This document shows, piece after piece, positions 52,058-59,954 of a stretch of DNA of 64,000 bases. The stretch is from positions 1 to 64,000 of the forward strand of contig NZ_JACSPS010000002.1 of assembly GCF_014837035.1 (NCBI RefSeq). Direction: 5' to 3'. The stretch's first letter is position 1; each line of letters begins with the position of its first letter. The DNA comes from Kaistella pullorum (GTDB taxonomy: Bacteria > Bacteroidota > Bacteroidia > Flavobacteriales > Weeksellaceae). Position numbers and translations under genes: made by a program. Under the pieces are notes generated by a model. The model worked only from the letters and a program-made list of their open reading frames with translations. It was not told the origin of the DNA and made no database searches.

Positions 52058-52855
52058 TCAGCTCTCTTTTTTTACGGCTGTGAGCGAGTAGACATGGGGA
52101 ATTTTATTTCCATACTGTGGAATGCGATATTTTCCTTTTTCGAATTCTTCATTATGATGGAAACAGGCGTAGGGCGACCAATCATACTCGTTAAATTGCT
52201 GTATTTCCAGATTTGCGTTGATCAGGCTGGTGAGCACTGCAGAGGTCGGATGATTCCAAGTCACGTAATCAAGCACGAGCGGCGCTGTTTTTTCAGCGTA
52301 AGTCCCCGCAGCGGTTTCTACAATGGGTTTCTCGTTGAAGTAATTATATTTGATATGCGTAAAATCGTCATCAAAAATCCACACAAACGGATGAAATTCA
52401 ACAAAAATAAATTTTCCGCCGGGTGAGAGGAAATGCGAGATCACTTTTGCCCATCTGCCGAGGTCTGGCAGCCAACCAATTGTACCATAACTCGTATAAA
52501 CAATGTCGAATTTACCAGTAAGCAATTCAGGAAGTTGGTACAGATCTGCCACCAGAAAGCGGGTATTTGTACCACATTTTTCGGCCAGATCTTTTGCAGC
52601 TTCGATTGCTTTTTCAGAAAAATCAATGCCGGTGACAGTCGCGCCCATCCGCGACAGCGAGATAGAGTCCTGCCCAAAATGACACTGCAGATGCAGGATC
52701 TTTTTTCCTTTTACATCACCCAAAAGTCCGAGCTCGATACTGTTCAGTGACGTACGGCCCGATAAGAACTCGTCCACGAAATAAAAATCAGATTTAAGAT
52801 GCGGTTCAACCCTCGCATTCCATGAATTTCTGTTGATATCGAGATAATTTTCCAT
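52058..52855 (-). CDS. class I SAM-dependent methyltransferase
   Basis: The 265-residue cytoplasmic protein has a Rossmann-type SAM domain: LHLQCHFGQDSISLSRMGA as motif I region (about 56-74), TGIDFSEKAIEAA and DIVYTSYGTIGWLPDL. The C-terminal part has HPTSAVLTSLINANLEIQ and a final Lys/His-rich stretch. The substrate (small molecule or other) cannot be assigned. It lies near the tRNA gene but is not an obvious tRNA enzyme. A 54-residue membrane protein gene follows upstream on the same strand. Confidence 0.9.
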   Translation of the reverse strand: MENYLDINRNSWNARVEPHLKSDFYFVDEFLSGRTSLNSIELGLLGDVKGKKILHLQCHFGQDSISLSRMGATVTGIDFSEKAIEAAKDLAEKCGTNTRFLVADLYQLPELLTGKFDIVYTSYGTIGWLPDLGRWAKVISHFLSPGGKFIFVEFHPFVWIFDDDFTHIKYNYFNEKPIVETAAGTYAEKTAPLVLDYVTWNHPTSAVLTSLINANLEIQQFNEYDWSPYACFHHNEEFEKGKYRIPQYGNKIPHVYSLTAVKKES

Positions 52856-52906
52856 GGCTTGCTGATTTCAATTGGATTTTGAAGATGTTTAGACGCCGTG
52901 CTTTTT

Positions 52907-53071
52907 TTATTTAAGAACGAAATAATAGAGTAGCGCCCAAACGGCAACGAAAAACAAACCTGGATACAAAACCGACTTCAGCGTTGCCGAATCTTTTTTC
53001 CACAAAAACAGGTATGCCAGGTATGCCGCGAAAACCACGGCGAGAAGTGCAGGTAAAAGCATATAGGCCAT
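52907..53071 (-). CDS. small membrane protein (54 residues)
   Basis: Read directly from sequence: the ATG at 53071 opens a frame that ends at TAA 52907-52909. The protein is strongly hydrophobic with two predicted helices (about 3-24 and 38-53) separated by WKKDSATLKS, and starts MAYMLLPALLAVVF. Two helices with a positive loop suggest a small inner-membrane protein. It sits 51 bp upstream of the methyltransferase start on the same strand. I do not recognise the family. Codon pattern and hydrophobicity make it a credible gene. Confidence 0.6.
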   Translation of the reverse strand: MAYMLLPALLAVVFAAYLAYLFLWKKDSATLKSVLYPGLFFVAVWALLYYFVLK

Positions 53072-53258
53072 AATTGGGGATTTAGAAGGTGAAAAACGAT
53101 CAGCTACAGACTTTGTTTATGTGTTTTTAGGTGCTGAACTACGTAAAGATAAGATTTTCAGTCTGAAAATCCGGAATTTTGAACCATTTAAATTCAACAC
53201 CTACGCCGATTTATTTTGATGGAATGTTTTGTTTAAATTCGGCAGCTAAACAATTTGG

Positions 53259-53474
53259 ATGAAACTTCTTTATTTGCTGATTTTGGTTTTTGGTTTAAAT
53301 ACGGGTGCTAACTATTATCAAGCAAGTGTTTATCTATGTGATAGCGCCGGTGGCAAGAAATATCATCTGACCAAAAATTGCCGCGGTTTATCGAACTGCC
53401 GGCACGAAGTAGTAAAAGTTACCTTAAAAAAGGCACAGTCGCTGGGTAAAACGCTTTGTGGACACGAAGATTAG
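53259..53474 (+). CDS. small secreted cysteine-containing protein
   Basis: The 71-residue protein has a signal sequence ([18 protein letters not shown]) and a compact C-terminal half with four cysteines: [26 protein letters not shown] and KTLCGHED. I recall similar short exported proteins with the pattern YHLxKNCRGLxNC in Bacteroidota, of unknown function. The cysteines could form disulphides or bind a metal. It converges on hisS with a 4-bp overlap of the two stop codons. It is a standalone gene. Confidence 0.75.
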   Translation: MKLLYLLILVFGLNTGANYYQASVYLCDSAGGKKYHLTKNCRGLSNCRHEVVKVTLKKAQSLGKTLCGHED

Positions 53475-54826
53475 TTCACCCCGATAAAAGATTCAATATT
53501 CATCGTCTCCTGTTCGCCATTTTCGAGGTTTTTAACAGTAATTTGTCCCTCTTCAATTTCCTGCGTCCCAAAGAAAACAATATTCGGAATTCCTTTCTTC
53601 TCTGCGTAAGTAAACTGTTTTTTAAGTTTGGCAGGTTCAGGATATAGTTCCGCGGCGATTCCCTGCTCACGAAGTTTACCGATGACTTTCATCGCTTCCA
53701 GTGATTCGGTTTCGCCGTAGTTTGCGAATAGGTACTGCACAGCAGAAGCATTAGTTTCCTGAAATAAACCGAGCTCTTCCATAACGAGATAAATTCGGTC
53801 CAATCCGAAAGATATACCGATTCCCGGTATATCTTTAACACCAAAAACTTCGGTGAGATTATCATAACGTCCGCCGCCACCGATGGATCCCATTGCGACG
53901 CCGTTTGCCTTCACTTCGAAAATAGCGCCGGTATAATAATCGAGTCCACGCGCGAGCGTAATGTCGAACTTCAGATTTTCCGCTGAAATGCCGAGGTTCA
54001 GACAACTTGTTAGTACAAATTCGAGCTCGCTCACGCCAGCTGTACCAATTTCGTTGCCTACAAATTTTTCTTTCAGCTCATTTAAGTTGTCTAACGCATT
54101 TGGGCTTTGAGCAAAAAGGAAATCAAGTTTGTTTATAGATTCCTGCGCAATGTTTTTTTCAAGAAGTTCTTTAATTACACCATCTCTTCCGATCTTGTCC
54201 AATTTATCCAGTCCTACAGTAAAATCAATCAGTTGCTCTGTTATACCTGCATATTCGGCTAAACCTGAGAGTATTTTTCGGTTATTCAGATGAATCGTGA
54301 CCGGAATTCCAAGCTGGCTGAATGATTTCAAATATAGCTGAACCAATTCTACCTCCTGCCAAAGACTCTCACTGCCCACAACATCTGCGTCACACTGGTA
54401 AAATTCGCGGAAGCGTCCTTTTTGTGGACGGTCTGCACGCCAGACGGGTTGAATTTGATACCGTTTAAACGGAAACGTAAGCTGCCCGTGGTTCATCGCC
54501 ACGTACCGTGCAAAAGGAACCGTGAGGTCATAACGCAAGGCTTTTTCCGAAATCTGGGCAATTAATTTCTGTGAGTTTTTATCATTCCAATCTGCTTCGT
54601 TAGCTTTTGATGCATAATCGCCAGAGTTTAAAATTTTAAAAATCAATCTGTCACCTTCTTCTCCATATTTCCCTGTCAACGTGGATAGATTTTCAAAACT
54701 TGGTGTCTCCAAAGGCTGAAAACCAAAAAGTTCAAAATTATTTTGAAGGACATTAATTATTGAACGGCGGTTGATCACTTCCTGAGCGGTAAAATCTCGT
54801 GTACCTTTGGCTAAACTTGGCTTCAT
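53471..54826 (-). CDS. hisS: histidyl-tRNA synthetase
   Basis: The class II synthetase has 451 residues from the ATG at 54826 ([16 protein letters not shown]); the longer frame starts upstream with an unlikely leader. Motif 2 appears as [39 protein letters not shown], at about residues 103-145. The two HisRS signature segments are ARGLDYYTG and [16 protein letters not shown]-terminal anticodon-binding domain follows (FANYGETES ... [13 protein letters not shown]). It charges tRNA-His. It converges with the small secreted-protein gene. Confidence 0.97.
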   Translation of the reverse strand: MKPSLAKGTRDFTAQEVINRRSIINVLQNNFELFGFQPLETPSFENLSTLTGKYGEEGDRLIFKILNSGDYASKANEADWNDKNSQKLIAQISEKALRYDLTVPFARYVAMNHGQLTFPFKRYQIQPVWRADRPQKGRFREFYQCDADVVGSESLWQEVELVQLYLKSFSQLGIPVTIHLNNRKILSGLAEYAGITEQLIDFTVGLDKLDKIGRDGVIKELLEKNIAQESINKLDFLFAQSPNALDNLNELKEKFVGNEIGTAGVSELEFVLTSCLNLGISAENLKFDITLARGLDYYTGAIFEVKANGVAMGSIGGGGRYDNLTEVFGVKDIPGIGISFGLDRIYLVMEELGLFQETNASAVQYLFANYGETESLEAMKVIGKLREQGIAAELYPEPAKLKKQFTYAEKKGIPNIVFFGTQEIEEGQITVKNLENGEQETMNIESFIGVN

Positions 54827-54951
54827 TAAATATTGTAGAATGGTAGTTAGAATTCCTGCAGCTATCCTGCACAATCAATATGCAAAAATAAACATTTATG
54901 CCGACGTTTTTGGTGCCAGTTTTAAAACTGCTTCGATGTCAGCGAAAAACT

Positions 54952-55401
54952 CTAAACTTCCTCCAACAGGTCAATAATCTCAGCGCCGTAATTTTCGATC
55001 TTGTGCTTGCCGAATCCTTTGATACTGCACAGTTCCTCTTTTTTTGCAGGTTTAAACTTTGCGATAGACAGCAGTTCATTATTGGTCGCGATGAAGTAAA
55101 CGGGAAGATTCTGGTTTTTCGCTTTCTCGCTGCGCCATAGTTTCAGGGATTCCAGGATTTTTATTTCATCAGGATTCAGTTCTTCGTTTTTCGTCGCTGC
55201 ATATTTTTCGGTTTTTGCTTCATTCACGCTCATCTTCGTTTCTTCATAGTAGAGGATCACAGACCAGTAAGCTTCGTCATCGCGAACGAAAGCAGATTCA
55301 TATTTTAGGACGTTGTTCTGCTGCAGAAATCGGTCGAGAACGCTCTGATCAGCATGGATAAACTCTTCCGAAAGGCGGATTTTCAGGATCTTTACTTTCA
55401 T
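54952..55401 (-). CDS. HRDC domain protein
   Basis: This is 149 residues from the ATG at 55401; further in-frame upstream ATG and TTG codons exist. The C-terminal 75 residues form an HRDC domain (LWRSEKAKNQNLPVYFIATNNELLSIAKFKP, then CSIKGFGKHKIENYG), a nucleic-acid binding module of RecQ helicases and RNase D. The N-terminal half (VKILKIRLSEEFIHADQSVLDRFLQQN) is not recognised. No helicase or nuclease domain is present, so it may bind RNA or DNA as a lone module. It lies 125 bp upstream of hisS on the same strand. Confidence 0.88.
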   Translation of the reverse strand: MKVKILKIRLSEEFIHADQSVLDRFLQQNNVLKYESAFVRDDEAYWSVILYYEETKMSVNEAKTEKYAATKNEELNPDEIKILESLKLWRSEKAKNQNLPVYFIATNNELLSIAKFKPAKKEELCSIKGFGKHKIENYGAEIIDLLEEV

Positions 55402-55484
55402 GACATTGTGTTTTGGTTTCATTGCACCGCTCGCTTTGAAGGAACGGTGCAACGAAAGTGAATAAAATTGTATGGATTTCAGTG

Positions 55485-55811
55485 TTATTTGCCGAGCAGT
55501 ACAAGTTCTTCTACGCGGATTTCCGTCATGTAGTGCTTTGCGCCGGACTTATCATCCCAGCTTTTATACTGTACTTTCCCTTCCACTGCGATCTCTTTGC
55601 CTTTGTCGACATATTTTTCCATAATGTCTGCCAGTTTTCCGGGCACTACCAAATTGTGCCATTGGGTTTCCTCTACTTTTTCGCCCAGGCTGTTCGTGTA
55701 ATGATCAGACGTTGCGAGACTTACTTTAGCGATCTTTCCGTTCTCGAAATTCACGATTTCGACATCTTTTCCTGTTCTACCGATTAAGGTAATTTTGTTT
55801 CTGAGTGACAT
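55485..55811 (-). CDS. short single-stranded DNA-binding protein
   Basis: This is 108 residues from the ATG at 55811 (MSLRNKITLIGRTGKDVE). It consists solely of an SSB OB-fold (KVSLATSDHY, TQWHNLVVPGKLADIMEKYVDKGKEIAVEGKVQY, at about residues 24-75). The usual Gly/Pro-rich linker and acidic DDDIPF-type tail that recruits partners are missing; it ends ELVLLGK. It is therefore probably a secondary paralogue used in recombination, competence or stress rather than the main replicative SSB. Confidence 0.9.
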   Translation of the reverse strand: MSLRNKITLIGRTGKDVEIVNFENGKIAKVSLATSDHYTNSLGEKVEETQWHNLVVPGKLADIMEKYVDKGKEIAVEGKVQYKSWDDKSGAKHYMTEIRVEELVLLGK

Positions 55812-55981
55812 AGCTTTAAAATTTAAAAGATTTAACATTAGTTCCGGATCTCACTGTTCATATCCGAAACTCTGTCGCAAAGGTTGCTCCGTTCTGAAAA
55901 ATTAATCGGTATTGAAATAATTATTGTCGTTTGTAGTCGTTTGCATCGAATATGCGGTTGATATTCAGTTAGAAAACTATT

Positions 55982-56016
55982 AAAAAAAAAGGTCCAGCAT
56001 CGCTAGCTGAACCTTT
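55982..56016 (-). terminator. terminator of lipoprotein operon
   Basis: AAAGGTCCAGC (55988-55998) pairs with GCTGAACCTTT (56006-56016) with one mismatch. On the minus strand nine Ts follow. It lies 11 bp past the lipoprotein stop. Confidence 0.88.
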
Positions 56017-56026
56017 ACATTTACTT

Positions 56027-56518
56027 TTATTCGAAATACCGATGGAAACTTTTGAATGAATCTTCGAGTTCATCTGCTATTTTTTCAGTTTCTTCCGCCC
56101 TAGTTGATTTGCCTAAACGGCTTATCAGATTCATATGATTTGTAAGCCAAACGTGCAGCACATCGTGAGATTTGCCCTTCATGGTGCAACTTTTAATCAG
56201 TTGCTCATTCGCGGCTTGAAGATCTGCGGCCAACTTTTTAGCGTCGCGCGTGTCAGAATCAAACGCGTCCAGTAAACGTTTTTGTTCATTAATGAAAGGC
56301 GTCATTTCCGCGTTGATTCGCCATTTTTTACCGTTGTCAAGTTCCAGTGCAACTGAATTGTCCGCATGATCATCAGATTTTTCAGTAGCGCGACTGCCGG
56401 ACGAATCGTGCTCTGTCTGCGCAGCGGCATGATCGTGTGTTTCCAAATTATCATGTTGTTTTTCGCAGGAGATTACAAACGCTATTGCAAGCGCAGTAGC
56501 GAGTATCGCTTTTTTCAT
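56027..56518 (-). CDS. His/Asp-rich lipoprotein
   Basis: The 163-residue exported lipoprotein has a signal ending in a lipobox (AIAFVISC, Cys18). The mature N-terminus (about 20-55) is rich in His, Asp and Ser (HDNLETHDHAAAQTEHDSS, SDDHAD), suggesting metal binding. The remainder is helical (NEQKRLLDAFDSDTRDAKKLAADLQAANEQ, at about residues 76-105) with a lone CTMKGKSHDVLH segment. I do not recognise the family. Its ATG overlaps the TGA of the upstream membrane-protein gene, so they are translationally coupled. Confidence 0.75.
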   Translation of the reverse strand: MKKAILATALAIAFVISCEKQHDNLETHDHAAAQTEHDSSGSRATEKSDDHADNSVALELDNGKKWRINAEMTPFINEQKRLLDAFDSDTRDAKKLAADLQAANEQLIKSCTMKGKSHDVLHVWLTNHMNLISRLGKSTRAEETEKIADELEDSFKSFHRYFE

Positions 56519-56886
56519 TTTCTTAAAATTTTTATGGTGGTTAAAAGGAAAATTCCTGTTAAAATTAATCTGAAGGCGAGTGCCATGAAGGTTTTGATCT
56601 CGTAAAGAACTCCGGATTGTATGTGGATGAACAGATAAACATAGCCAAGAAGAATGAAGCCCAATGCGACTGAAAGTGTGTTCTTTGCGGCCAAATTACC
56701 TTTAAATATAAAGTAAGCCGAAATTAAATACAGAAAACCGCACAGCCAGTTTGCCCAAACTACAGCAGTTACGAAATTGCCTTCTTTCTGCCGAATCCCA
56801 AACCAGTCGAACAGAACGGAACTGCTTACAAATAAAGTGATAAGTCCAAATAATGTCAGCGCAACCGTAAGAATTGTTTTGTTCAT
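56515..56886 (-). CDS. four-helix membrane protein
   Basis: The 123-residue protein has four hydrophobic helices at about 5-25, 42-62, 68-90 and 98-120, with few charged residues and no known motif. It overlaps the His-rich lipoprotein start by 4 bp and is the first gene of that pair. It might hold or help the lipoprotein in the membrane; that is inference. I do not recognise the family. Confidence 0.75.
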   Translation of the reverse strand: MNKTILTVALTLFGLITLFVSSSVLFDWFGIRQKEGNFVTAVVWANWLCGFLYLISAYFIFKGNLAAKNTLSVALGFILLGYVYLFIHIQSGVLYEIKTFMALAFRLILTGIFLLTTIKILRK

Positions 56887-56980
56887 GAGGAGTGATCACG
56901 CACAGGAGCATGAATGTTCTAAGTTACGAAAGTCTGCACGCGCTGAAAATTTTTGCAAAATGATATTCTCCCATCAGGCA

Positions 56981-57008
56981 AAAAAAATGCGCAACCGACG
57001 GCTACGCA
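56981..57008 (-). terminator. terminator of nuo operon
   Basis: On the minus strand TGCGTAGCCG and CGGTTGCGCA form a stem with G-T pairs (56988-57008), followed by a seven-T run. It lies 22 bp past the nuoN stop and ends the complex I operon. Confidence 0.8.
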
Positions 57009-57030
57009 ATATTTTAAGATTTGTATTTAA

Positions 57031-58410
57031 TTATAAACCGAACTGACGGGCAAAAAGGTCCGGGAAAATTCCGAAAGCAATCATCGCGACAATCACGAAA
57101 ACGGCGACAATATTATAGGTTAGCGGTACGCGTTCAGAAGTGTTGAATGTGCTTTCTTTCGGGAAAAACATCACCATGATGAGTCTTAGGTAATAGGCAA
57201 TTGAAATTGCGGAACCTAAAATCGCCACAAGAACGAGGAATGGAGTAGACTTAATGGCCTGCGCGAAGATCGCGAATTTCCCCATAAAACCTGCTGTAAG
57301 CGGAATTCCCGCCATAGACAGCATACCAATTGCCGCAGCAACAGCTAAAATCGGCTCAGACTGTGCCAAGCCTTTGAAAGCTTCATAAGACGTTTCACGC
57401 TTCAGTTTTTCAACCCAAATCAGACACATCATCACTCCCACAGTTGCCAATGAATAAGCAAATAGATAAAATGCCAGATTGTACGCAGAAAGGTTGTTTA
57501 GTCCAAAGAAAATCAAAGCCAAATAACCTACGTGGGAAACAGAAGAGTAAGCCAGCATCCTTTTCGCATTGCTTTGTGCAAGTCCCATCACGTTCGCGAG
57601 GAACAATGTAATGATGATCAGTGTTCCGAGGATGTTAATCCAACTTGCGGTGATACCGCTGAAACCTATTGACATCATTTTGAATAGTGCGAAAAATGCT
57701 GAAATCTTTACCACAGACATCATGAATGCCGTAATCAAAGATGGCGATCCCTGATACACGTCCGGGCTCCACATATGGAAAGGTGCTAATGAAACTTTAA
57801 ATGCGAGGGCACAAAGCATCAGTACCGCTCCGGCCGCGAACATAAAGTCTTTCGGATTTTTAGCTGAAAATTCGTGAATCTGGTAAAGATCGAAGCTTCC
57901 GGTACTGCCGTAAACCAATGCAATCCCGAAAAGAAGAAAACCTGTAGCGAAAGCACCCATCAGGAAATATTTTGCCGATGCCTCATTCGAGCGCAGATTG
58001 GTTTTGCTGCTACCCGCAAGGACGTATAGCGGAATCGACAGAATCTCTATACCCAAAAACAGCGTTACCAGGTTTTGGAAACCAAACAGTACGATACCCC
58101 CGCTCAGCGAAAAAAGCATCAGCGCATAGAGCTCAGACTGGTGGCTGCGGTGATTACTGAATGCGAATCCCGCGATGAAGAACAACAATAGTGTCACCAC
58201 AATCGAGATGCGCGTGAAAAGGGCAGCATTGGCGCCAAACTCATACATCGCGCTGTATTTGCTGAAGAATTCAGGCTCGGGCAAAAAGCTTACATAAAGG
58301 GCGATCAGAAGCCCGAAAATACTGATGTACCGCGAAAATTTGCCATAATCGAACACACCCGAAAATAAGGCTGCGATTGCGGTAATAAATATGATAATTA
58401 AAACGCTCAT
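57031..58410 (-). CDS. nuoN: NADH:quinone oxidoreductase subunit N
   Basis: This proton-pumping antiporter-like membrane subunit of complex I has 459 residues and about 14 helices. The proton-antiporter core KVSLAPFHMWSPDVYQGSP (about residues 220-238) and KRMLAYSSVSHVGYL are clear. It is the last gene of the operon, 48 bp after nuoM, and is followed by the operon terminator. Confidence 0.96.
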   Translation of the reverse strand: MSVLIIIFITAIAALFSGVFDYGKFSRYISIFGLLIALYVSFLPEPEFFSKYSAMYEFGANAALFTRISIVVTLLLFFIAGFAFSNHRSHQSELYALMLFSLSGGIVLFGFQNLVTLFLGIEILSIPLYVLAGSSKTNLRSNEASAKYFLMGAFATGFLLFGIALVYGSTGSFDLYQIHEFSAKNPKDFMFAAGAVLMLCALAFKVSLAPFHMWSPDVYQGSPSLITAFMMSVVKISAFFALFKMMSIGFSGITASWINILGTLIIITLFLANVMGLAQSNAKRMLAYSSVSHVGYLALIFFGLNNLSAYNLAFYLFAYSLATVGVMMCLIWVEKLKRETSYEAFKGLAQSEPILAVAAAIGMLSMAGIPLTAGFMGKFAIFAQAIKSTPFLVLVAILGSAISIAYYLRLIMVMFFPKESTFNTSERVPLTYNIVAVFVIVAMIAFGIFPDLFARQFGL

Positions 58411-58457
58411 TTAGTTGTATTTGAGATTTTAAACTCGTTTTTTTTAGTCTTAAATAA

Positions 58458-59951
58458 TTAGTTCAGCATTGCGGCATAGATGAATCTCACCGAGCTGCTT
58501 ACCATTTCGATTATCGGCTGCGGAAAAACTCCGAACAGGATCACGAAGCCCGCCAAGGTTGCAAGCACCGAAAATTCTACACCCGACAGATCTTCTGCAG
58601 AGGCTAAAACCCGCTCGTCGCCTTCGCCAAACATTGCTTTGCCATAAAATCTGAACATATAAACGGCGGAGAATATAAGGGTAAGTCCGGCAACTACAGC
58701 GGCTAAAATATTATAATCAAAAACAGATTTGATCAGGATAAATTCGCCAACGAAACCATTGGTTAAAGGAAGTCCGACAGATCCGAGAACCAGGATCATG
58801 AACACGATGGCAAACTTGGGAGCCACTTTCGCTAAACCGCCCATTTGACGGATGTCACGCGTTTTGAACCTTTTATAAAGAATATCAGCGCAGTAGAACA
58901 ACCCGACAATATTGATACCGTGTGCAAGAGACTGAATTAATGCACCTTCGCCACCTTGCGTTGAAACTACACCTTTCATAGTTAGGATTGCGGAAGCAAT
59001 GATACCGGCCACCATTAAACCAACGTGAGAAAGTGAGGAATACGCCAAAATGCGTTTCGAATCATTCTGTACGATAGCGATCAGTGCACCGTGAACGATA
59101 CCTACGATTGCGAGAACCAGTACTATTTGTCCTGATATACCGAGAATAGGATCCGGTGTGATAGGTAAGAGATATCGTAAAAGTCCGTAAACCGCCATTT
59201 TCAGCATGATACCGGAAAGCAGCATTGTTCCTTGTGTTGGCGAATAGGTATAGGTATCTGCCTGCCAGGAATGGAATGGAAATATCGGAAACTTTACTGC
59301 AAATGCAAAGAAGATAAACCAAAATACCACAGTCTGTTCAGAAGCGTTAAGCTGTGCATTGTACAGATCTGTAAGTGCGAATGAAGCCGAATTTGAATAC
59401 ACATAGATCAAACCAACCAGCATAAACAGCGACCCTACAAACGTATAGACGAAAAATCTTGTAGTGAACTGGATCTTTTTATTTTCCTGGCCCCAGATTC
59501 CGGCAATAAGCCAGATAGGAATTAATGTAATTTCCCAGAAAATATAGAACAGTAGCCCATCCAGTGCAGTGAAAATTCCTACAAGTCCGAATTGCATCAG
59601 TAAAATTAAACCATAGAAAGTGTTTCTGTAGCCGGGTTTTTCGTTGAATGATGACAGTATGATCAGTGGCGTCAGCACATTGGTAAGCAAAAGCATCAGC
59701 ATGCTCATGCCGTCTATACCGAAATGCAGGTTGCTGCGGATGAACTGTGACCACGGATAATTGATTTCATACTGCAATACGCCATCAACGGTTGGTTTAA
59801 AATCAAGCTCCGACAGCATAAACAGAGTAAGAAACATCTGTGCAAATGCAAATCCCAGCGCCAAAAATTTACTTGCGGGGTTCTTCCACGCGAACACTAC
59901 TGCTGAACCTACCAGAGGCAATAGAAGGAATGCTAATAAGAGATACGACAT
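58458..59951 (-). CDS. nuoM: NADH:quinone oxidoreductase subunit M
   Basis: The 497-residue proton-pumping membrane subunit has about 14 helices. Hallmarks are the early FGIDGMSMLMLLLTN, the glutamate in FYIFWEITLIPIWLI, the AVKFPIFPFHSWQADTYTYSP lysine region, and KRILAYSSLSHVGLM. It translocates protons driven by NADH oxidation. It lies 3 bp after nuoL and 48 bp before nuoN. Confidence 0.97.
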   Translation of the reverse strand: MSYLLLAFLLLPLVGSAVVFAWKNPASKFLALGFAFAQMFLTLFMLSELDFKPTVDGVLQYEINYPWSQFIRSNLHFGIDGMSMLMLLLTNVLTPLIILSSFNEKPGYRNTFYGLILLMQFGLVGIFTALDGLLFYIFWEITLIPIWLIAGIWGQENKKIQFTTRFFVYTFVGSLFMLVGLIYVYSNSASFALTDLYNAQLNASEQTVVFWFIFFAFAVKFPIFPFHSWQADTYTYSPTQGTMLLSGIMLKMAVYGLLRYLLPITPDPILGISGQIVLVLAIVGIVHGALIAIVQNDSKRILAYSSLSHVGLMVAGIIASAILTMKGVVSTQGGEGALIQSLAHGINIVGLFYCADILYKRFKTRDIRQMGGLAKVAPKFAIVFMILVLGSVGLPLTNGFVGEFILIKSVFDYNILAAVVAGLTLIFSAVYMFRFYGKAMFGEGDERVLASAEDLSGVEFSVLATLAGFVILFGVFPQPIIEMVSSSVRFIYAAMLN

Positions 59952-59954
59952 TTA

